DNA of 64,000 nt from Saprospirales bacterium GYS_P2D (GTDB lineage: Bacteria > Bacteroidota > Bacteroidia > Chitinophagales > Saprospiraceae): assembly GCA_009833045.1 (NCBI GenBank), contig WUUP01000011.1:92080-156079 (forward strand), read 5' to 3'. A program made the position numbers and the translations under genes. Below the pieces are notes generated by a model. It did no database searches and was not told the DNA's origin. It saw only the letters and a program-made list of their open reading frames with translations. The first letter of the stretch is position 1, and every line of letters starts with the position of its first letter. Below are positions 26,639 to 35,809 of the stretch, in pieces.

Positions 26639-27895
26639 TTATTCTTGGATCAGCTTTCGCAGTATATCAGCGAAGCGTACGATCTCTTCATAAGTATTGT
26701 ATAGAGGAACAGGCGATATCCTGATTATGTTGGGCTCTCGCCAGTCACAGATGACATTCGCTTGGATCAGCTGTGAGAATAGTGCTTTGTCAGCTCCCTT
26801 AATAGCAAGCGATGTCTGACATCCTCGCTGATCAAAGTCACCGGGAGTGATCACGGTGATCTGATCACCGATCTGGTCGGCGATACTATCCAGCAGGAGT
26901 GCCGTCATCTGCTCACTCTTAGCTCTCAGCTGTGCGATAGATGTACTATCAAATAGTGCTAATGACGCTTTGATGGCTGCTATAGAGAGTAGAGGTGGTG
27001 TGCTCATCACCCATGCCTCTGCGCCTATACTCGGGTCAAAATGATCTCGCATGAGGAATCTCGTAGACTTCTTATTGCCCCACCAACCTTCTAATCGGTG
27101 GATGCTTTCATCATGATGATATCGCTCATGTACATAGAGCCCACCGATGGCTCCAGGCCCTGAGTTGAGATACTTATAGTTGCACCACGCTGCGAAGTCT
27201 ACTCCCCATTCATGTAGAGAGAGAGGAGCATTACCCACAGCATGAGCCAGGTCAAATCCCACTCGACAGCCCTGTGCATGTCCCCACTGAGTGATCTGCT
27301 GCGTGGGGAGGAGTTGCCCAGAGATATAGTTGACCCCACCGAGTAGGATCACTGCTGTCGTCTGTCCGTGCTCAGCTATCGTCTCTTTGATAGAGGCCAC
27401 AGAGAGGATGTGATGGTCATCATTATCGATCTCGATGATAGCATCAGCAGGATCGTAGCCATGGAGGCGTACCTGCGACTGGATGATATATTGATCTGAG
27501 GGAAAGGCATCTTTCTCCATGATGATTTTATATCGATCAGGTGTCGGTTGATAAAACGAGCTGAGGAGTAGCTGTAAATTGACCGAGAGAGTATTAGCGA
27601 TGGCCACTTCCGTGGAATGTGCTCCTATGATGCGACCTATGGAGTCTTTCAGGCGATCGGTATAGTCGATCCATGGCGTCTTTCCCTCAAACCATGCCTC
27701 CACTCCCAGCGTACTCCACTGTGTGAGTATCGCCTGGATCTCTTGCTGTGCTGTTTTTGGCTGCAGACCGAGAGAGTTGCCACAGAAATATATCTGTGGA
27801 TTTCCGTCTTTATCTTTTGGGAGTAGAAACTGCTCTCGATATGATCGAAGTGGGTCGTTATTATCGAGCTGAAGGGCTTTTTCGAGATTTTTCAT
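26639..27895 (-). CDS. kynU: Kynureninase
   Basis: PLP-dependent hydrolysis of kynurenine to anthranilate and alanine in tryptophan degradation or NAD synthesis. 418 residues, fold type I. Visible features are the N-terminal FCGNSLGLQPKTAQQEI, FDLAHAVGNAPLSLHEWGVD before the cofactor site, and the lysine of the internal aldimine in WCNYKYLNSGPG. The C-terminal small domain ends with NIIRISPVPLYNTYEEI. The length is that of the bacterial enzyme. No other kyn genes are in the window. Confidence 0.95.
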   Translation of the reverse strand: MKNLEKALQLDNNDPLRSYREQFLLPKDKDGNPQIYFCGNSLGLQPKTAQQEIQAILTQWSTLGVEAWFEGKTPWIDYTDRLKDSIGRIIGAHSTEVAIANTLSVNLQLLLSSFYQPTPDRYKIIMEKDAFPSDQYIIQSQVRLHGYDPADAIIEIDNDDHHILSVASIKETIAEHGQTTAVILLGGVNYISGQLLPTQQITQWGHAQGCRVGFDLAHAVGNAPLSLHEWGVDFAAWCNYKYLNSGPGAIGGLYVHERYHHDESIHRLEGWWGNKKSTRFLMRDHFDPSIGAEAWVMSTPPLLSIAAIKASLALFDSTSIAQLRAKSEQMTALLLDSIADQIGDQITVITPGDFDQRGCQTSLAIKGADKALFSQLIQANVICDWREPNIIRISPVPLYNTYEEIVRFADILRKLIQE

Positions 27896-27967
27896 TCTTT
27901 ATCTATCTACGGATGGCCAAAAATGTTGCGAAAAATTGGAAGATTATAATTAATCTCATATTATAGC

Positions 27968-27991
27968 AGTGTATTAGTATGATAGTACACT
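27968..27991. promoter_or_regulatory. YtrA-type operator before the ABC transporter operon
   Basis: AGTGTA (27968-27973) and TACACT (27986-27991) are a perfect inverted repeat with 12 bases between, ending 11 bases before the first gene. The half-sites are the same as those I recall for Bacillus YtrA (AGTGTA, 13 bases, TACACT). A YtrA-type GntR gene is in the same operon, which makes autoregulation likely. Confidence 0.7.
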
Positions 27992-28002
27992 AAAACATAG
28001 TT

Positions 28003-28863
28003 ATGATTGAGATTACAGATTTAGGATTTCATTATACTCCTCGGGCTCCTATCCTGCGGGGAGTGACTACTCAGCTGCGAGGTGGTATGATATATGGTCT
28101 TTTAGGCAAGAATGGAGCTGGAAAGACCACCTTCCTCAAGATTATTATGGGCCTACTCAGACCTAATTCAGGAGAGATAAGGGTGAAGGGATATAATCCA
28201 ACACGTCGGCAGACGGCCTTTTTGAGCTCTATTTTTTATGTGCCAGAGGATCCTTTTTTTCCTTCGGGATCATTGAGACGATTTGTGCAGAGTTATGGCC
28301 CATTTTATCCATCATTCAGCAAGGCTTTATTTTTTGAGCTCTTAGAGATATTTGAGGTAGATAGATCTGTATCATTTTCTTCGATCTCTTTTGGCCAGCG
28401 CAAGAAAGCTTTTATCGCCTTTGCGATCGCCTGTCAGACGAACATCATCGTCATGGATGAGCCGACTAATGGTCTCGATATCCCCTCTAAGCGTCAATTC
28501 AGAAAAGTCATCAATCATGTCATCAATGATAGTCGGCTGATGATCATCTCCTCTCACCAGATACGTGATCTGCACAGTCTTATAGATGCCGTGATCATGG
28601 TAGATGAGGGTGAGATATTGATAGATCATAGCTTGCCAGAGATTGAGGAGTGTCTACGCTTTGAGGTATTTCGCTCGGAGCCAGGGGATGAGGATCTGCT
28701 CTACTATGAGCGAGTACCAGGAGGGTATCTCGGGGTGAGAGCCGGGAGATATGATCACAGCTCGCTGGAGATCGATCTCGAGATATTATTCAATGCTACA
28801 CTGGATCGAAGAGATCATATGAAAGTATTACTTCACAAAACTCAAGACTATGCTCAGGCTTAA
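28003..28863 (+). CDS. ABC transporter ATP-binding protein (YtrB/GntR-associated type)
   Basis: 286 residues. Walker A GLLGKNGAGKTTFLK, Q-loop region FYVPEDPFFP, a degenerate signature SISFGQRKKAF in place of LSGGQ, Walker B NIIVMDEPTNGLD and H-loop SSHQIRDL. The odd signature with FGQRKK is typical of the small GntR-linked exporters of the YtrB group. It overlaps the permease gene by 14 bases. Substrate unknown; relatives respond to cell-envelope stress. Confidence 0.92.
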   Translation: MIEITDLGFHYTPRAPILRGVTTQLRGGMIYGLLGKNGAGKTTFLKIIMGLLRPNSGEIRVKGYNPTRRQTAFLSSIFYVPEDPFFPSGSLRRFVQSYGPFYPSFSKALFFELLEIFEVDRSVSFSSISFGQRKKAFIAFAIACQTNIIVMDEPTNGLDIPSKRQFRKVINHVINDSRLMIISSHQIRDLHSLIDAVIMVDEGEILIDHSLPEIEECLRFEVFRSEPGDEDLLYYERVPGGYLGVRAGRYDHSSLEIDLEILFNATLDRRDHMKVLLHKTQDYAQA

Positions 28864-29743
28864 TACTCATATGCGCAGAGTAGGGTGGCTGATGACTACT
28901 GAGATGCTGTATAAGTGGCGGCAGCTCCTATTAGTTTTTGGGATCGGTTTTGCACTGCTGATGTTATACTATTTAGTGCCAGCATTTAGTATCTCCGACT
29001 TGATCAGAGGCCTGACTAATCCTAATACTACCTTTAATTTTTCCAGCAGTCGGACTATTTATTCTGTAGGTAGAGCATTTATTAATGTGCCAGACTCCTA
29101 TGGACTGCTAAAATATCATATCACCTACTTCCCATTGGCTTTATATGGCATTGGACTATTGTTTAATAGTATCTTATTCAGCGAGTATGGAGACACAATG
29201 TCCCGTCGCTTTCATTTGAGTTTACCTGCTTCCATCCCTGAGAAGTGGGGAGCGAAGGTCATATTATCCTTAGTCGTATTTCCCCTCGCTTTTTTATTGC
29301 TTTATCAGTTGTATGCATTGATTACTTATCAGTGGGGGGCTTTGAGGGGGATGAATTATGTGAGACTATCGCTGCTGGATCCTCTGCTGTGGCATCATGT
29401 GGGATACTACTTGCTGTATGGAGGCATCTTCTTTGGGTTAGCATCCTGCTTTAAGAAGTATGGAATTGTCAAAGTTGTACTATTTTTCATCGGTATTCGC
29501 TTAGCGACGAGCATTCTCATGAGTATCATCATGATCATATTATTGCCTGATTTTGATACAGATCAGTTGAGCGATTTTTTCTCCTTATCAGGGTATCGCT
29601 CCTTTGTCTTTGACAATGAGCATAGCTTTAAAGAAGGATTTATTTCGCACAATTTACTCCTATCTAATCCTTGGATACTTGGCGTAGTTGCGATACTCAG
29701 TTTGATATTGAGCTATCTGAAGTATCAAGAATTAGAGGCATAA
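28850..29743 (+). CDS. ABC transporter permease of the GntR-linked exporter
   Basis: 297 residues with about six hydrophobic helices (LLLVFGIGFALLMLYYLV, VILSLVVFPLAFLLLYQLYA, YYLLYGGIFFGLASC, VVLFFIGIRLATSILMSIIM, ILGVVAILSLILSYL) and a soluble loop after the first helix. No family hallmark beyond ABC-2-like topology; identity rests on overlap with the ATPase gene and on the GntR gene downstream. Start at 28850 (MLRLNTHMRRVGWL). Confidence 0.8.
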   Translation: MLRLNTHMRRVGWLMTTEMLYKWRQLLLVFGIGFALLMLYYLVPAFSISDLIRGLTNPNTTFNFSSSRTIYSVGRAFINVPDSYGLLKYHITYFPLALYGIGLLFNSILFSEYGDTMSRRFHLSLPASIPEKWGAKVILSLVVFPLAFLLLYQLYALITYQWGALRGMNYVRLSLLDPLLWHHVGYYLLYGGIFFGLASCFKKYGIVKVVLFFIGIRLATSILMSIIMIILLPDFDTDQLSDFFSLSGYRSFVFDNEHSFKEGFISHNLLLSNPWILGVVAILSLILSYLKYQELEA

Positions 29744-29756
29744 CGAAATATATTTA

Positions 29757-30113
29757 ATGGATTTTTTTGAGAGTAAGTCAATATATCTGCAGATAGCTGA
29801 TCATCTGATCGATCAGATCCTATCGGGTGAGCGGGTAGCGGGAGATCGGATGGCATCTGTGAGGGAGCTGGCAGCTGCACTCGAGGTGAATGCTAATACG
29901 GTAGTAAAGACTTATTCATTTTTGACAGATCTCTCGTTGATAAAAATGCAACGGGGAGTAGGCTATTTCGTGACGGACGAAGCTCCAGAGAAAGCGAAGC
30001 TATACCGCAAGGAAGAATTATTGAATGAGGATGTACCGAGACTCCTGCAAAAACTCAAACCACTCGGCCTATCTATCGATGACTTATTAAAGGAATATCA
30101 TGCTAAAAACTAA
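29757..30113 (+). CDS. YtrA-subfamily GntR transcriptional regulator
   Basis: 118 residues. An N-terminal GntR winged helix (IYLQIADHLIDQILSGER, MASVRELAAALEVNANTVVK) is followed by only two short helices, the YtrA subfamily size without a ligand domain. It lies 13 bases after the permease gene. The AGTGTA/TACACT dyad before the operon is its probable binding site. Confidence 0.92.
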   Translation: MDFFESKSIYLQIADHLIDQILSGERVAGDRMASVRELAAALEVNANTVVKTYSFLTDLSLIKMQRGVGYFVTDEAPEKAKLYRKEELLNEDVPRLLQKLKPLGLSIDDLLKEYHAKN

Positions 30114-31014
30114 AAGCTCTATACTCATAGCTATCTGCACGGTGATGTTTTTTCTATCTATTGCCGCTTTTGGGATTCATGTCAAAAATCATGTAGTACC
30201 TAAAGAACCAGCTTTGATAAAACGAGGGGTAGACATACTCAAAGGAGAGGCTGTTAAGGATTCAATGTCATTTGAGTATTCTCATCTTCATGTGACCTTC
30301 CCAGAGGTGATGATCGATGGGAGGATGTCAGGAGTAGTGCATATGGAGGGTATCGATACAGCGTATTCTGCAGTCCAGATAGAGAGTCGTAATGATACAC
30401 TCTATGTCAGCTATAAAAATGACATGGTCAATAAACCAATAGGTGGCAATGCCGAAGTCGCTATAGATATACATGTCGGAGGTAAGGGGCTACAATCCAT
30501 CACAGTGACAGATGAGGGTAGTATCAAAACTCCTCTCCGTGCTAAAGGCGCCGATAAGGAAGGGAATATCATCTACCCTCAGGAAAAGCTCGATCGATAT
30601 ACATTGTATTTTGAAAAGTTAGATCTGATGCTGAGTGGATTTGCTGGGGGCTATCAGACGGCACCAGAAAATGGAAATGTACACCTGCTGTTAGACGGAC
30701 GAGAGCTAAATGTAAAAGTGGAAGATCAAAAAGGTATGGGAGGTAGCGTACTGAGAGGCAAGGTAGATGAGATCAATGTCGTACACACTGATGGCTCTAT
30801 GAACCTGGATGCTCAGCATGTAGAAGCCAAGGTAGTCCGGATCAATCAGGACAAAAACAAAAGTAGAGGAGTGTATGGACATGCATTTTTCAATGTGTCA
30901 GACTCTCTTTATTGCAATCTCTATAGTACTTTGGACGTATACTACAGCGGTGATCCTGTAGTCAAAAAAGTAGAAACTAAAGAAGGTAGAGTAGTCCATG
31001 TCTCCAAAGATTAA
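30100..31014 (+). CDS. Exported protein with GIN/DUF2807-like beta domain
   Basis: 304 residues. The N-terminal hydrophobic segment (SILIAICTVMFFLSIAAFGI) is a signal peptide or anchor. The rest is a beta-rich repeat of short strands ending with VYYSGDPVVKKVETKEG, resembling the putative auto-transporter adhesin head GIN domain (DUF2807) common in Bacteroidota. It overlaps the GntR gene by 14 bases and the acetyltransferase by 17, so it is part of the ABC operon. Role unknown, probably periplasmic or envelope. Confidence 0.65.
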   Translation: MLKTKSSILIAICTVMFFLSIAAFGIHVKNHVVPKEPALIKRGVDILKGEAVKDSMSFEYSHLHVTFPEVMIDGRMSGVVHMEGIDTAYSAVQIESRNDTLYVSYKNDMVNKPIGGNAEVAIDIHVGGKGLQSITVTDEGSIKTPLRAKGADKEGNIIYPQEKLDRYTLYFEKLDLMLSGFAGGYQTAPENGNVHLLLDGRELNVKVEDQKGMGGSVLRGKVDEINVVHTDGSMNLDAQHVEAKVVRINQDKNKSRGVYGHAFFNVSDSLYCNLYSTLDVYYSGDPVVKKVETKEGRVVHVSKD

Positions 31015-31558
31015 TATTCGCCAAAGCAAGGACATAAGCGATATCAAAGGTATCAGCAGACTGCAGCAAGCTAATCTCGCTAAGCATATCTCGGCAGATG
31101 AGGCACGAGAGCAGGGATTCGTCACCTGTGACCATACTGTCGAAATGCTCGATCGGATGAGTCGTCCACATCCGCATATCATAGCTGTGGACGAGGACAG
31201 AGTGGTGGGATACGCATTGACGATGATGGAGTCGCTGCGAGACGAGGTGCCAGAGATAGTGCCTATGTTTGCTCAGATCGATGTAGAGATGGAGCGTAGA
31301 GAGTGGCATGATCGGAGCTATTTAGTCATGGGTCAGGTATGCGTAGCTAAGAGTCATAGAGGTCAGGGAGTATTCTATCAGCTATATGATGAGATGAAGA
31401 CGCAGATGGCTGGTCACTTTGATCTGATCATCACTGAGATCTCAGCACATAATACTCGCTCCCTAAGGGCCCATGAGAAGCAGGGATTCAAAGTAATGAA
31501 AGAGTATGTAGCTCCCGACGGACACCCTTGGGTGATCGTTTCTTGGGATTGGTCGTAA
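30998..31558 (+). CDS. GNAT-family N-acetyltransferase
   Basis: 186 residues with the acetyl-CoA pocket motif VCVAKSHRGQGVFYQLYDEM (V-x-x-x-x-R-G-x-G) and the C-terminal strand HEKQGFKVMKEY. The substrate cannot be predicted. The start (MSPKINIRQSKDISDIKG) overlaps the preceding gene by 17 bases, making it the last gene of the ABC/GntR operon. Confidence 0.88.
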   Translation: MSPKINIRQSKDISDIKGISRLQQANLAKHISADEAREQGFVTCDHTVEMLDRMSRPHPHIIAVDEDRVVGYALTMMESLRDEVPEIVPMFAQIDVEMERREWHDRSYLVMGQVCVAKSHRGQGVFYQLYDEMKTQMAGHFDLIITEISAHNTRSLRAHEKQGFKVMKEYVAPDGHPWVIVSWDWS

Positions 31559-31568
31559 TCTGGCAAGA

Positions 31569-32936
31569 TTAGATCTTAGCAAAATATCGTTTCGCCTCAG
31601 CGATTACTTTTGGAGCTAAAATGAGGGTGGCTATCATCGTAGGGATTGCCATCAAGGCATAAAATCCATCTATTAGATTGATCATCATATCCAATGTGGT
31701 AGCAGCTCCCATCAATATGCTCAAAAGGTAGAAATAATTATACCAATGAGCTCTTTCTGCTCCGAGGAGGAAGTTCATACACTTTGTCCCATAGTATGAA
31801 AATGAGAAAAGAGACGAAATGCTGAAAACTGCTATGCAGAGCAGTAAAACATATTTTCCTACACCTGGGATACTATGCCCAAATGCCTGAGCGGTCAATG
31901 AGACACCATTGGACTCACTGGTCTGCCACGTATCGGTGACCAAAATCGCTAATGCAGTCAAGGTACACACTACCAATGTGTCGATAAGTGGCCCCATCAT
32001 CGCTACGAGACCTTCCTTGGTCGGTTCATTCGTCTTGGAGGCGCCATGAGCCATGGGAGCAGTACCGATACCTGCTTCATTGCTGAATGCTCCTCTACGG
32101 ATACCCAGTAGGATCAGCCCACCGAGCATGCCTCCCATAAAAGAATCTCCAGTATAGTATGTAGCATGAAAAGCATCTGTCACGATCAGCCCAAGATAGT
32201 AGGGTAGCTTGTCAAAATTGGCTATCAGAATAAATCCTACTGCTAAAAAATAGAGTAATACCATGAATGGCACGAGTCGCTCTGCTGTCTTGCTGATGCG
32301 CTTGATACCTCCGAGTACGACGACTGATGTCAATAGTACGAGCAATACACCAACGATGATATCTGAACTCATGCCACTGTACAATCCATGCGGCTTGAGC
32401 AGGATGTCTCGTATGGCTTGAGTGAGCTGATTAGCGTTGAATACGGGTAAGGCACCTACCAGTCCGGCTAAAGAGAAAAATACTGCTAATGGTCGCCACT
32501 TATCGCCAAGGCCTTCAGTGATAAAATACATAGGGCCACCCTGTATCTGACCTCGAGAGTCGTGTCCTCGGTACATGATCGATAGACTACCTGTGAAAAA
32601 CTTAGTACACATACCTATGATGCCACTGACCCACATCCAAAATATGGCACCAGGCCCACCGATGCTGATAGCTACCGCTACACCAGCGATATTGCCCATA
32701 CCAATAGTGGAGGATAGTGCTGTAGATAGGGACTGTAGGTGATTGATTTCTCCCTTAGCATCTGACTCTGCATGCTGGCCTCTGAGTAATTGTATAGCAT
32801 GACGAAGGTATCCATAGGGTTTTAGACGTGACAAAAGTGTCAAGTAAAGACCACCTCCTATTAACAGTAGAAGCAGTGGTAAACCCCAAGCATAGCTGGC
32901 AAATTGGCTAATAAGTGCATCTATCTTTTCGAACAT
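31569..32936 (-). CDS. Sodium:alanine/glycine symporter (AGCS family)
   Basis: 455 residues, about 10-11 transmembrane helices. Family signature stretches are GMGNIAGVAVAISIGGPGAIFWMW (only partly quoted), QGGPMYFI and RRGAFSNEAGIGTAPMAHG, the last being the AGCS hallmark. It imports alanine or glycine with sodium. Convergent with the acetyltransferase gene, with an 11-base gap and no clear terminator. An alanine dehydrogenase gene is in the window (38516) but not adjacent. Confidence 0.93.
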   Translation of the reverse strand: MFEKIDALISQFASYAWGLPLLLLLIGGGLYLTLLSRLKPYGYLRHAIQLLRGQHAESDAKGEINHLQSLSTALSSTIGMGNIAGVAVAISIGGPGAIFWMWVSGIIGMCTKFFTGSLSIMYRGHDSRGQIQGGPMYFITEGLGDKWRPLAVFFSLAGLVGALPVFNANQLTQAIRDILLKPHGLYSGMSSDIIVGVLLVLLTSVVVLGGIKRISKTAERLVPFMVLLYFLAVGFILIANFDKLPYYLGLIVTDAFHATYYTGDSFMGGMLGGLILLGIRRGAFSNEAGIGTAPMAHGASKTNEPTKEGLVAMMGPLIDTLVVCTLTALAILVTDTWQTSESNGVSLTAQAFGHSIPGVGKYVLLLCIAVFSISSLFSFSYYGTKCMNFLLGAERAHWYNYFYLLSILMGAATTLDMMINLIDGFYALMAIPTMIATLILAPKVIAEAKRYFAKI

Positions 32937-33077
32937 AGGGTAATCTTGGTGATGTTGAGCAAGATAGTTAAATAAAAGCTAATTCCATTTTCGGGGAATT
33001 ACCTGTTGACATTGTGCGTATAAAATGTAGATGTTTGCGCCTTTTTAGAAATTCAAATATTAATCACAAGACCTCTT

Positions 33078-33614
33078 ATGGCACGTACTTTCAAAATTGC
33101 ATTTTTCGCTGTGATGACCAGCCTCATCTTGATCTCATGTGGTGGCTCTGATAGCACGACTGCTAATAAAGTGACTACTATCGAAGATCTGCCGTTTGCT
33201 CAGGCTCCTGATGCTAAGGCATATGCTGATCTGATCCTCAAAGCGATCAAGACGAATAGGGAAAAACCAATCAAAGAAGAGTTTGTGCCTCAGACACCAG
33301 TCAATATCGTACAGCTCAATAGAATAGTAGGTATGTATAGCACCGCTATTGGTGGCAAGGATTGGGAGTTTCACGATTTTCATATACTTAGTGAGTCCGA
33401 TGACCTGACTAAGGGATTTGACTATGCATGGTTAGATAAAAAAGGTCGCCTTGGTCTACAGATTTATGTCCTGCCCAAAGAGGTAGATGGTAGATTCTAC
33501 ATTGAGAAATTAGACTTTCAGAGTAGACTCGATGTGATCGATAGTGTGACCTTCCCAGCGGGGACAGGTATCGAAGACTATAAGAAGATAGATTACGACT
33601 GGGCGGCTAACTAA
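33078..33614 (+). CDS. Lipoprotein of unknown function
   Basis: 178 residues with a signal peptide ending in the lipobox LISC-GG (cysteine at about residue 21), so the mature protein starts CGGSDSTT and is lipid-anchored. The body is mixed alpha/beta with no recognised motif. The 3' end overlaps convergent hemB by eight bases. Confidence 0.75.
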   Translation: MARTFKIAFFAVMTSLILISCGGSDSTTANKVTTIEDLPFAQAPDAKAYADLILKAIKTNREKPIKEEFVPQTPVNIVQLNRIVGMYSTAIGGKDWEFHDFHILSESDDLTKGFDYAWLDKKGRLGLQIYVLPKEVDGRFYIEKLDFQSRLDVIDSVTFPAGTGIEDYKKIDYDWAAN

Positions 33615-34602
33615 GCCAACCCTCCTTTTTCATTTTAGCAAAATCCTTAGCAAAGTAGGTGATGATCACATCTGTACCTGCTCGCTTCAGAGATAGTAGG
33701 GTCTCTGGCATAGCTGTATTATAGTCGAGCCACCCATTTTGGCAGGCGGCTATGAGCATAGCACACTCACCGCTGACGTGATAGGCAGCGATCGGTTGTG
33801 CATAGTTTTCTTTCAGCTGCTGGATGATGTCCATATAGTGTAGTGCTGGCTTGACCATGAGGAAGTCCGCCCCTTCTGCAGCATCCAGATCTGCCTCTAT
33901 CAGTGCCTCCCTTTTATTAGCGGGATCCATCTGATAGGTCTTTTTGTCTTTAGGGATATTGGGATCATCGACAGGTGCAGAGTCCAGTGCCTCTCTGAAT
34001 GGACCGTAGAAAGCGCTTGCATACTTGGCAGTATAGGACATGATGGATACCTCTGTATGACCATGAGCATCGAGGGCATCTCTCATTGCTCCGACTCGTC
34101 CATCCATCATATCTGATGGGCCTAAAATGTCAAATCCTGCTTCCGCTTGGGCGATTGACATTTTGATTAGTACTTCTACAGTCTCATCATTGAGGATGCG
34201 ACCATCTCTGACGATACCATCATGACCATCTGTGCTATATGGATCCATCGCCACATCGCTGATCAGACATGCCTCTGGAAATCTTTTTTTGATCTCAGAT
34301 ATACATTTGAGATAGTAGTTTTCCTGAGCATAGCTATAGGTAGCCATCTTATCTTTTTGCTCATTCTTGATCTTGGGGAATATCATGAAGCTATGCAGGC
34401 CCAGATTCATACACTCATCGATCTCGGCTAAAATGCGGTCTGGGGACCATCGATAGTTGCCCGGCAGCGAGTTTATTTCATCTTTAATTCCTTTACCCTG
34501 AGTTAAAAATAATGGGTATACGACATCATTAGTCGTGATGACAGTCTCTCGAGCGAGTCTTCTGACAGCTGCTGATTTTCTATTACGACGTGGTCTGATC
34601 AT
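33607..34602 (-). CDS. hemB: Delta-aminolevulinic acid dehydratase (porphobilinogen synthase)
   Basis: Condenses two 5-aminolevulinate molecules to porphobilinogen in heme synthesis. The ATG at 34602 (MIRPRRNRKSAAVRR) gives 331 residues, the family size; a further ATG at 34647 would overlap yidD more. Active-site lysines lie in SYTAKYASAFYGPFRE and MVKPALHYMDII. The metal-site segment reads LISDVAMDPYSTDGHDG: aspartate and serine stand where zinc enzymes carry three cysteines, so this is the magnesium-type enzyme. It overlaps yidD at its 5' end. Confidence 0.95.
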   Translation of the reverse strand: MIRPRRNRKSAAVRRLARETVITTNDVVYPLFLTQGKGIKDEINSLPGNYRWSPDRILAEIDECMNLGLHSFMIFPKIKNEQKDKMATYSYAQENYYLKCISEIKKRFPEACLISDVAMDPYSTDGHDGIVRDGRILNDETVEVLIKMSIAQAEAGFDILGPSDMMDGRVGAMRDALDAHGHTEVSIMSYTAKYASAFYGPFREALDSAPVDDPNIPKDKKTYQMDPANKREALIEADLDAAEGADFLMVKPALHYMDIIQQLKENYAQPIAAYHVSGECAMLIAACQNGWLDYNTAMPETLLSLKRAGTDVIITYFAKDFAKMKKEGWLS

Positions 34603-34861
34603 TCTTTCTTTTTTTCTTAGGATTGAGAGGTACTGGGTCGGGCCCAAATCCTCCCCAAGGATTGCATCTCAAGATACGCTTAGTCCCCATCCAGATTCCT
34701 CTGAATACTCCCCATTCCTTGATAGCATCAGCAGCATAGTGTGAGCACGAAGGCTCATATCTACATCGCATGCCGAATACTCCGCTCAGAATCGGCGAAA
34801 TGATCCACTGATATACTCGGATAGGAAGTACGAATAAAGCCCTGATTGCATCTTGTATCAT
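34583..34861 (-). CDS. yidD: Membrane protein insertion efficiency factor YidD
   Basis: 92 residues. The family signature is complete: YQWIISPILSGVFGMRCRYE-PSCSHYAADAIKEWG and RCNPWGGFGPDPVP. A short amphipathic protein that helps YidC. It overlaps hemB by 20 bases and the upstream gene by four. Confidence 0.95.
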   Translation of the reverse strand: MIQDAIRALFVLPIRVYQWIISPILSGVFGMRCRYEPSCSHYAADAIKEWGVFRGIWMGTKRILRCNPWGGFGPDPVPLNPKKKRKNDQTTS

Positions 34862-35379
34862 AATATACTCAGGATTGCAGTCTTTTCGCTCTTGCTGAGC
34901 AGATAGTGATCCTTGTGTTTAGTATCATATTGTAGTTTCACTATGTTCTTTTGATCATCAAAAAGCTCGTTGAATAGATCCATTTCGACAGAGATATCAT
35001 CACTGATGTCAGGTGATAGTATTTCCATATAGCACCATACACTTGAGAGATCTTCATTGACTTCTTTGCCCAGATACTGATAGGGCAGGGTATTCGATCC
35101 TGATGAGATCATCAGATGCTCCGTGAGATATAGCGCTATGAGAGAGTCGGCATCAGATACCTCTCGATCAGTACATAGATAGAGGTCTTGGTGCCCCTGT
35201 AAGTCAAGAGCTGCCTCCAGATCATCGATGAATATATTCATCGTAATCTCAAATGCATCCGTCTCAGGATTATATATGATATCTGTACGACTCAGATGTA
35301 GATCATGGATAGTCTCGATATCATGTAGAGTCGAGCTAAATGTGAGCAACAGAAATAGATATGTAAAATGCATAATCAA
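34858..35379 (-). CDS. DUF6702-like exported protein
   Basis: 173 residues with an N-terminal hydrophobic segment (HFTYLFLLLTFSS). The body starts HDLHLSRTDIIYNPETDAFE followed by ITMNIFIDDLEAALDL, resembling the DUF6702 family of Bacteroidota (H-x-x-x-x-S...I-x-Y-x...L-E-I-x-x...F-x-D-D-L-E). Function unknown. It overlaps yidD by four bases, forming a DUF6702-yidD-hemB operon. Confidence 0.65.
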   Translation of the reverse strand: MIMHFTYLFLLLTFSSTLHDIETIHDLHLSRTDIIYNPETDAFEITMNIFIDDLEAALDLQGHQDLYLCTDREVSDADSLIALYLTEHLMISSGSNTLPYQYLGKEVNEDLSSVWCYMEILSPDISDDISVEMDLFNELFDDQKNIVKLQYDTKHKDHYLLSKSEKTAILSIL

Positions 35380-35650
35380 ATATACTTCAGATATGAGTGT
35401 TTTGTCAGGTGATTATGATTTCCTTGATCTAATAAAAGTATCATGATAGGACTATTCAGATTTCACTAGGGTACAAAACTATACTCTCAGTAAACTTTGT
35501 TAATCGCAAAGCGTTAAACTTTTACGTTAAAGGAATATTATTGCCTGAAAAACTATATTTTGAGCCAAATAAAATGTTAAATAATTATTACCTCTGTGAC
35601 GTTTCACTTTTTTTTGTGTCATAATAACGTCTGATAAAGATTCAGAAAAC

Positions 35651-35721
35651 ATAGTAATAGGATTTATTTTTTGGTTGATGCAGTGAAAGGAAGCTGGCTC
35701 GCCTGAGTCGGCTTCTCTTTT
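35651..35721 (+). ncRNA. Structured RNA element, tandem copy 1
   Basis: A 43-base leader (35651-35693) identical to copy 2 is followed by an 11-bp stem, 35690-35700 against 35705-35715, with loop GCCT and two G-U pairs, then TCTTTT. The stem arms differ from copy 2 but remain paired. It could be a small RNA with intrinsic terminator; a near -7 box (TATTTTTTG) lies inside the leader. The spacer 35380-35650 before it holds no gene, only a short CGTTAAA direct repeat near 35510-35540. Confidence 0.5.
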
Positions 35722-35809
35722 CCAAAAACGCTCTCCAAAAAAAAGAAGAAAAAAATCTGATCTATGTGTGACTTATTAAAAAGAACAGAGTCTAAAATAA
35801 TAGATAGTA

